A stretch of 10,327 nucleotides of DNA from Desulfocapsa sulfexigens (lineage in GTDB: Bacteria; Desulfobacterota; Desulfobulbia; Desulfobulbales; Desulfocapsaceae): NCBI GenBank assembly GCA_015661935.1, contig DQVD01000135.1:1-10327 (forward strand), given 5' to 3'. The first letter of the stretch is position 1. Every line of letters begins with the position of its first letter. The notes below the pieces were generated by a model. It was not told the origin of the DNA. It saw nothing but the letters and a program-made list of their open reading frames with translations, and searched no databases. Positions 6,547 to 10,327 of the stretch are shown piece after piece. A program made the position numbers and the translations under genes.

Positions 6547-6558
6547 AGAGGAACCTCT
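6547..6558 (+). promoter_or_regulatory. Ribosome binding site of the first antiporter gene within an inverted repeat
   Basis: AGAGG-AA-CCTCT at 6547-6558 is a perfect small inverted repeat containing the AGAGG that serves the ATG at 6562 (10 nt spacing). It lies just after the nuoK stop. A ribosome finishing nuoK would disrupt any pairing, so it may promote coupling; the stem is very short. Confidence 0.3.
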
Positions 6559-6561
6559 GTC

Positions 6562-8058
6562 ATGGAAATACAAACGGTCAGTTCCGTAAAACTTCTCCTC
6601 GCACTTCTTGTTCCACTGCTTGGCACCCTGGGTGTCATGTTTATGGGCAAAAATGAGAATGTACGTGAGGGTATCTCATCAGCCTCCTCGGTAATACTGC
6701 TGTTGCTTGTTGCCTCAATGATTCCTGCAGTTCTTGAAGGCAAGATTCTTGTCTACCATATGTTCACAGTGCTCCCCGGCTTGACGGTGACACTACGGGC
6801 AGACGGGATGTCAATGATTTTTGCGCTTGTCGCCTCTTCGTTGTGGACCATTGCCGTCTATTATTCCCTCGGGTACATGAGAGCCCATCAGGAACATGCT
6901 CAGACACGTTTTAATGCCTGTTTTGCGCTTGCCATTTTCGGAGCCATCGGAGTTGCATTTTCCGATAACCTTTTCACCATGTACCTTTTCTACGAGATTG
7001 TTTCGATCTGTACCTATCCCCTCGTTGCCCATGCACAGGATAAAGCTGGGTATGACGGTGCCCAGAAATATATCATCTATCTGACCACCACTGCCAAACT
7101 CTTCCTGTTACCTGCGCTTATTCTAATTTATGTTCTCACTGGAACTCTAGACTTTCCAACCAACATTTCAGAGGGTCTCTTTACAGATGGCCTTTCCTCT
7201 GGAAATATCAAAAATTGGACAGTCATCATGTTGTATGTCTTCTGCATCTTCGGATTTGCTAAGAATGGCGTTATGCCATTCCATCACTGGCTGCCTGGAG
7301 CAATGGTTGCACCGACTCCTGTCTCAGCACTTCTCCATGCAGTGGCAGTTGTTAAAGTTGGTGTGTTCTGTACAACCCGTACCATGCTCTATGTGTTTGG
7401 TACAGATACCATGCACGCCTTGAATCTTGGTATTCCAACTGCTTACTTTGTCGGATTTACGATACTTGGTGCATCAGTTCTTGCACTCTCCAAAAACAAC
7501 TTAAAAGAGCGGCTTGCCTATTCCACCGTCTCCCAGCTCTCTTATATTATTCTTGGTGTGGCACTGCTCACCCCATCTGGAATTGATGGCGGACTTATTC
7601 ACATTGTCAACCACGCATTTTCCAAGATCACTCTCTTTTTCTGTGCCGGTGCAATTATGATTGCGGCGCACAAAAAGGATATTTCAGAGATGGGAGGGCT
7701 TGGCAAAACCATGCCAATAACCTTCGCTTGCTTCTTTATAGCTTCACTCTCCATGATCGGCGCTCCGCCGGTTGCGGGATTTGTGACAAAATGGAACCTG
7801 CTTATTGGCTCCATAGAGGCGCACCAGATGGGAATACTCCTGATCCTTATCGCCTCAACCATGCTTAATGTCGGGTATTTTGCCCCAGTCACCCATAAGG
7901 CATTTTTTGGTAAACGCCCCGAAGGTGAAACATATCAAGGCATCAAGGAAGCACCGCTGTCCATGCTGATCCCTATTGTGATTGCATGTACCATCTCAGT
8001 GCTCCTTGGTATCTTCCCTCATGTTATGATGAAATTTGTACAGGCGGTGACAGGATGA
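6562..8058 (+). CDS. Complex I antiporter-like subunit (NuoM/NuoN/MrpD family)
   Basis: A 498-residue polytopic membrane protein of the proton-conducting transporter family, with about 14 helices. The pump residues are visible: Glu145 in TM5 (LFYEIVSIC), Lys234 in TM7 (FAKNGVMPFHHWLPGAM), Lys265 in TM8 (VAVVKVGVF), and Lys410 in TM12 (GFVTKWNLL). His347, His351 and Lys355 lie in HIVNHAFSK. It has no C-terminal extension, so it resembles the proximal NuoM/NuoN-type subunits rather than NuoL; in wording it is nearest to MrpD-type proteins. It probably forms one ion-translocating channel in the membrane arm, driven by quinone reduction. H+ versus Na+ cannot be told from sequence. The stop overlaps the next ATG (ATGA). 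I leave the symbol blank because L, M, N and MrpD cannot be separated by eye. Confidence 0.9.
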   Translation: MEIQTVSSVKLLLALLVPLLGTLGVMFMGKNENVREGISSASSVILLLLVASMIPAVLEGKILVYHMFTVLPGLTVTLRADGMSMIFALVASSLWTIAVYYSLGYMRAHQEHAQTRFNACFALAIFGAIGVAFSDNLFTMYLFYEIVSICTYPLVAHAQDKAGYDGAQKYIIYLTTTAKLFLLPALILIYVLTGTLDFPTNISEGLFTDGLSSGNIKNWTVIMLYVFCIFGFAKNGVMPFHHWLPGAMVAPTPVSALLHAVAVVKVGVFCTTRTMLYVFGTDTMHALNLGIPTAYFVGFTILGASVLALSKNNLKERLAYSTVSQLSYIILGVALLTPSGIDGGLIHIVNHAFSKITLFFCAGAIMIAAHKKDISEMGGLGKTMPITFACFFIASLSMIGAPPVAGFVTKWNLLIGSIEAHQMGILLILIASTMLNVGYFAPVTHKAFFGKRPEGETYQGIKEAPLSMLIPIVIACTISVLLGIFPHVMMKFVQAVTG

Positions 8059-8306
8059 TTATTGATCTGATCGACTATCTTCGAGAGCGGTTACAATATG
8101 TGACCTACTCCTGCTATGTAGCCATGGCTTTCATAGTAATCTGGAGCATGTCCGTGGACACGAGCCACGCACATACTTGGGCAGAAAAAATGATACCAGG
8201 CTTCTGGTCACTCTTTGGCCTTGGCAGTTGCGCCATCGTCATTATGGTTGCCAGATGGTATGGCAAAAGCGGGATCCAGGCCCGGGAGGATTATTATGAC
8301 AATTAG
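8055..8306 (+). CDS. Small two-helix membrane protein of unknown family
   Basis: An 83-residue protein set between the two antiporter subunits. I do not recognise the family. Two hydrophobic segments are visible (about 17-34 and 47-67), joined by a short polar loop with His38 and His40; the C-terminus is charged and ends REDYYDN. The start chosen is the ATG at 8055, which overlaps the preceding stop as ATGA and has AGGCGGTGA (8042-8050), close to the ideal AGGAGGTGA. The in-frame ATG at 7986 would lie deep in the upstream gene and is unlikely. The last 11 bp overlap the next gene, and its final codons also encode that gene's GGGAGGA site and start. The placement suggests an accessory or assembly subunit of the membrane arm (inference). 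Confidence 0.8.
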   Translation: MIIDLIDYLRERLQYVTYSCYVAMAFIVIWSMSVDTSHAHTWAEKMIPGFWSLFGLGSCAIVIMVARWYGKSGIQAREDYYDN

Positions 8307-10083
8307 TTTTGTTCATCCGGCACTCATCATGATAGTGGGGGCATGTCTGCTTCCAATGGTGAGAGGACCATTCAGAAAACCTTTTATGTTTCTGGTTCCT
8401 TTGCTCACATTTATTGATGTTATTTATCTGAGTCAGCATGCCGGTACCTATGGTGTGTTTCAGTTTATGAACTGGGAGCTTACCTTTGGCCGCGTTGATC
8501 GTCTGTCCATGATCTTTGCTTTTATCATGGCACTTATGGCCATTATCGGTACCATTTACGGTATGCATGTGGAAGATGTATGGCAGCATGTTGCCGCATG
8601 GTTCTACGTTTCCGGCTCACTCGGTGCCATTTATGCCGCTGATTACATCACTCTCTTTCTTTTCTGGGAAATGATGGCATTCGCCTCAACCTTCCTGATC
8701 TGGGCAAGAAAGGATGAAGAAGCGCTCGCTGCCGGGTATCGATATATACTTGTTCATACCTTTGGCGGAGTTGTTCTGCTGCTGGGATTTGTTCTTCGCT
8801 ATCAGGCAACTGGAGATCTCAGTTTTGGACAACTTAATGTTTCCTCACCTGAATTCTACACATGGCTGATCATGGCAGGCCTTATGCTGAATGCTGCGGT
8901 TCCACCGCTTCATTCCTGGTTGCCTGATGCATATTCAAAAGCCACCGCAATTGGTGCAGTTTTCATGTGTGCCTTTACCACAAAAACTGCAGTTTACACT
9001 CTTATTCGAAGCTGTGCCGGATTTGAAGTACTAATCTATCTTGGTATCATCATGGCTATTTACGGCATTATCTATGCGGTAATGGAAAATGACGTACGGA
9101 AACTTCTTGGTTGGGAGATTATCTCGCAGGTTGGTTATATGGTAGCTGCTGTCGGAGTTGGAACCAGCCTCGCCATTAATGGTGCATGCGCTCATGCCTT
9201 TGCTCATATTCTTTACAAAGGATTGCTCTTTATGGCAGCCGGTGCAATACTTACTTCCACCGGAAGACAAAAGCTCACACAACTGGGTGGCCTTTATAAA
9301 AAGATGCCTGTAACCATGATTTTTATGCTTATCGGTGGACTGGCAGTTTCCGGTCTTCCTCTTATGTCAGGATTTATTTCTAAATCCATGATCATAGCTG
9401 CAGCCTTTGACTCACACCTTCTCTGGGCAGGATTTGCCCTGATCTTAGTATCTGCAGGAACATTTCTTGCGGCAGGTCTCAGACTTCCCTACCTTATCTT
9501 TTTTGGTGAAAACAACTGTTCTGAAGAAACCTGGGAAAAGGCACAGGATCCTTGCTGGAATATGCAGCTTGCCATGACAATTGGTGGATTCCTCTGTATC
9601 TTTCTTGGTTGCTACACACCATTTTTATACAATATGCTGCCTAATACTGAAGTCGTATTTCACCCATACAACGCCTACCATCTCAGTGAAACCATTCAGA
9701 TTATGGCCTTCACAGCATTTGGGTTCTTCATGCTTCGCAAATACGTGATGCCAAAGAATACCACCAGCCTTGATCTGGACTGGTTCTACCGCATGGGTGG
9801 TCGTGCATTTCTATGGACTGTTGAAAATCCACTGCAATGGCTTGATACATCACTCGGAAAATTCTACAAAGCTGTAGGTGTCAGCTGTCTGATGATCACA
9901 TCTGCTTTCTGGTCATGGTTTGACTGGAACGTCATTGATGGTCTTGTCGATGGTAGCGCCCGCTGTGTCCGTGCCATTGGCCGCAGGGTTACTATTGTCC
10001 TGCAGCGTGGCGAAATTCAACAGACGATTTATTACACTGTCTCTTTTGCAGCCATACTGCTGGTAGCCTATGTATGGATATAG
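8296..10083 (+). CDS. Complex I distal antiporter-like subunit with NuoL-type C-terminal extension
   Basis: A 595-residue membrane protein of the NuoL/M/N-MrpD family. Visible pump residues are Glu125 (LFWEMMAF), Lys230 in TM8 (FTTKTAVYTLIR) and Lys363 (GFISKSM). The TM7 position that is Lys in relatives, nine residues before the Trp of HSWLP, is Asn199. After the core (about 1-450) comes an extension with LDWFYR (494-499), a long amphipathic stretch, then IDGLVDGSARCVRAIGRR (547-564), LQRGEIQQ (569-576) and a last helix at 577-595. This resembles the NuoL lateral helix and terminal anchor. I chose the ATG at 8296, which has GGGAGGA (8284-8290) at 5 nt; starts upstream at 8215 overlap the small gene more and lack such a site. 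It overlaps that gene by 11 bp and is the last gene of the operon in view. Confidence 0.9.
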   Translation: MTISFVHPALIMIVGACLLPMVRGPFRKPFMFLVPLLTFIDVIYLSQHAGTYGVFQFMNWELTFGRVDRLSMIFAFIMALMAIIGTIYGMHVEDVWQHVAAWFYVSGSLGAIYAADYITLFLFWEMMAFASTFLIWARKDEEALAAGYRYILVHTFGGVVLLLGFVLRYQATGDLSFGQLNVSSPEFYTWLIMAGLMLNAAVPPLHSWLPDAYSKATAIGAVFMCAFTTKTAVYTLIRSCAGFEVLIYLGIIMAIYGIIYAVMENDVRKLLGWEIISQVGYMVAAVGVGTSLAINGACAHAFAHILYKGLLFMAAGAILTSTGRQKLTQLGGLYKKMPVTMIFMLIGGLAVSGLPLMSGFISKSMIIAAAFDSHLLWAGFALILVSAGTFLAAGLRLPYLIFFGENNCSEETWEKAQDPCWNMQLAMTIGGFLCIFLGCYTPFLYNMLPNTEVVFHPYNAYHLSETIQIMAFTAFGFFMLRKYVMPKNTTSLDLDWFYRMGGRAFLWTVENPLQWLDTSLGKFYKAVGVSCLMITSAFWSWFDWNVIDGLVDGSARCVRAIGRRVTIVLQRGEIQQTIYYTVSFAAILLVAYVWI

Positions 10084-10200
10084 CATGTAAGAACGGACGA
10101 AAATGAGACACCGGTAAACGCTTATTGAGGTACTGAAAAACAGCTACAGCACCAGGTTTACTGCAAATTTTGATGCTTGATAAAAGGTTACAGATTAATA
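10084..10200. other. Non-coding stretch after the operon, no clear terminator
   Basis: There is no gene on either strand. The operon's last stop is at 10081-10083. A loose inverted pair GTAAAC (near 10114) and GTTTAC (near 10156) is too far apart to form a strong hairpin, and no GC-rich stem followed by T residues is present. Termination may be Rho-dependent or may lie beyond the palindrome that follows. Confidence 0.45.
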
Positions 10201-10283
10201 AGGGTCAGGGACGAAATACCTTCCTCATGTAGGCGCTGAGATTGCATAGATAGGGAAGTTATTTCGTCCCCGTTCCTAACCCT
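10201..10283. repeat. Long imperfect palindrome, REP/RAYT- or MITE-like
   Basis: Outer arms AGGGTCAGG (10201-10209) and CCTAACCCT (10275-10283) pair with one mismatch. Inner arms GGGACGAAATA (10208-10218) and TATTTCGTCCC (10260-10270) pair perfectly over 11 bp, then CTTCC (10220-10224) pairs with GGAAG (10254-10258). The two sets share two G bases, and the right arm has a few extra bases. The apex contains CTCA/TGAG (10224-10227, 10237-10240). This architecture resembles the palindromes flanking REP-associated tyrosine transposases or small non-autonomous elements. It has no T tract, so it is not a standard terminator. No transposase gene is visible before the window ends. Confidence 0.6.
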
Positions 10284-10327
10284 GTTCAGGAAGAAAGGCA
10301 GTTCACTGGATAAGTGCCTTATCAGAA

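Noticed and set aside
7986..8054. Longer form of the small membrane protein starting at 7986
   Set aside because: It would overlap the upstream antiporter gene by 73 bp. The ATG at 8055 has a near-perfect Shine-Dalgarno and the usual ATGA overlap.
8215..8295. Longer form of the distal antiporter protein starting at 8215
   Set aside because: The extra 27 residues are polar and unlike the family start, and GGGAGGA at 8284-8290 clearly belongs to the ATG at 8296.
10201..10283. The downstream palindrome as an intrinsic terminator of the operon
   Set aside because: The stem is long and interrupted, the loop is large, and no T tract follows on either strand.

Overview
The window holds a nearly complete operon for an 11-subunit-type respiratory complex I (NADH-quinone oxidoreductase family) that lacks the NADH-oxidising module, together with a divergent LysR-type regulator and the first codons of an aminotransferase. 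Gene content (nuoABCDHIJK followed by Mrp-like antiporter subunits, no nuoEFG), moderate GC and general protein style suggest an anaerobic Desulfobacterota bacterium, perhaps near the Desulfobulbales. That assignment is an inference from family knowledge, with no marker gene here to prove it.

Layout. Positions 1-59 (minus) are the 5' end of an aspartate/aromatic aminotransferase, too short to stand out as an ORF but recognisable from its N-terminus. Positions 60-346 are non-coding and contain a good minus-strand intrinsic terminator for the regulator. A CysL/YeiE-like LysR regulator occupies 347-1318 (minus). The 275-bp divergent region 1319-1593 is AT-rich, with two TGAA/TTCA dyads, candidate promoters for both sides, a 10-nt T run, and a small hairpin overlapping the nuoA ribosome binding site.

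From 1594 to 10083 eleven plus-strand genes run with overlaps or gaps of at most 18 bp: nuoA, nuoB (probably from a GTG inside nuoA), nuoC, nuoD, nuoH, nuoI, nuoJ, nuoK, a NuoM/N/MrpD-like antiporter subunit, an 83-residue two-helix membrane protein of unknown family, and a second antiporter subunit with a NuoL-type C-terminal lateral extension. NuoB, C, D and I form the peripheral arm that takes electrons to quinone. NuoA, H, J, K and the two antiporter-like proteins form the ion-pumping membrane arm. With no nuoE, nuoF or nuoG, electrons probably enter directly at NuoI or via a separate adaptor, for example from ferredoxin. Only two large antiporter-like subunits are encoded here instead of the usual three, and the distal one seems to lack the central TM7 lysine.

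The last 244 bp (10084-10327) have no gene. They carry an imperfect inverted repeat of about 83 bp that looks like a REP/RAYT-type or MITE-like palindrome; I see no clear intrinsic terminator after the operon. No tRNA, rRNA, CRISPR array or complete insertion sequence was seen.
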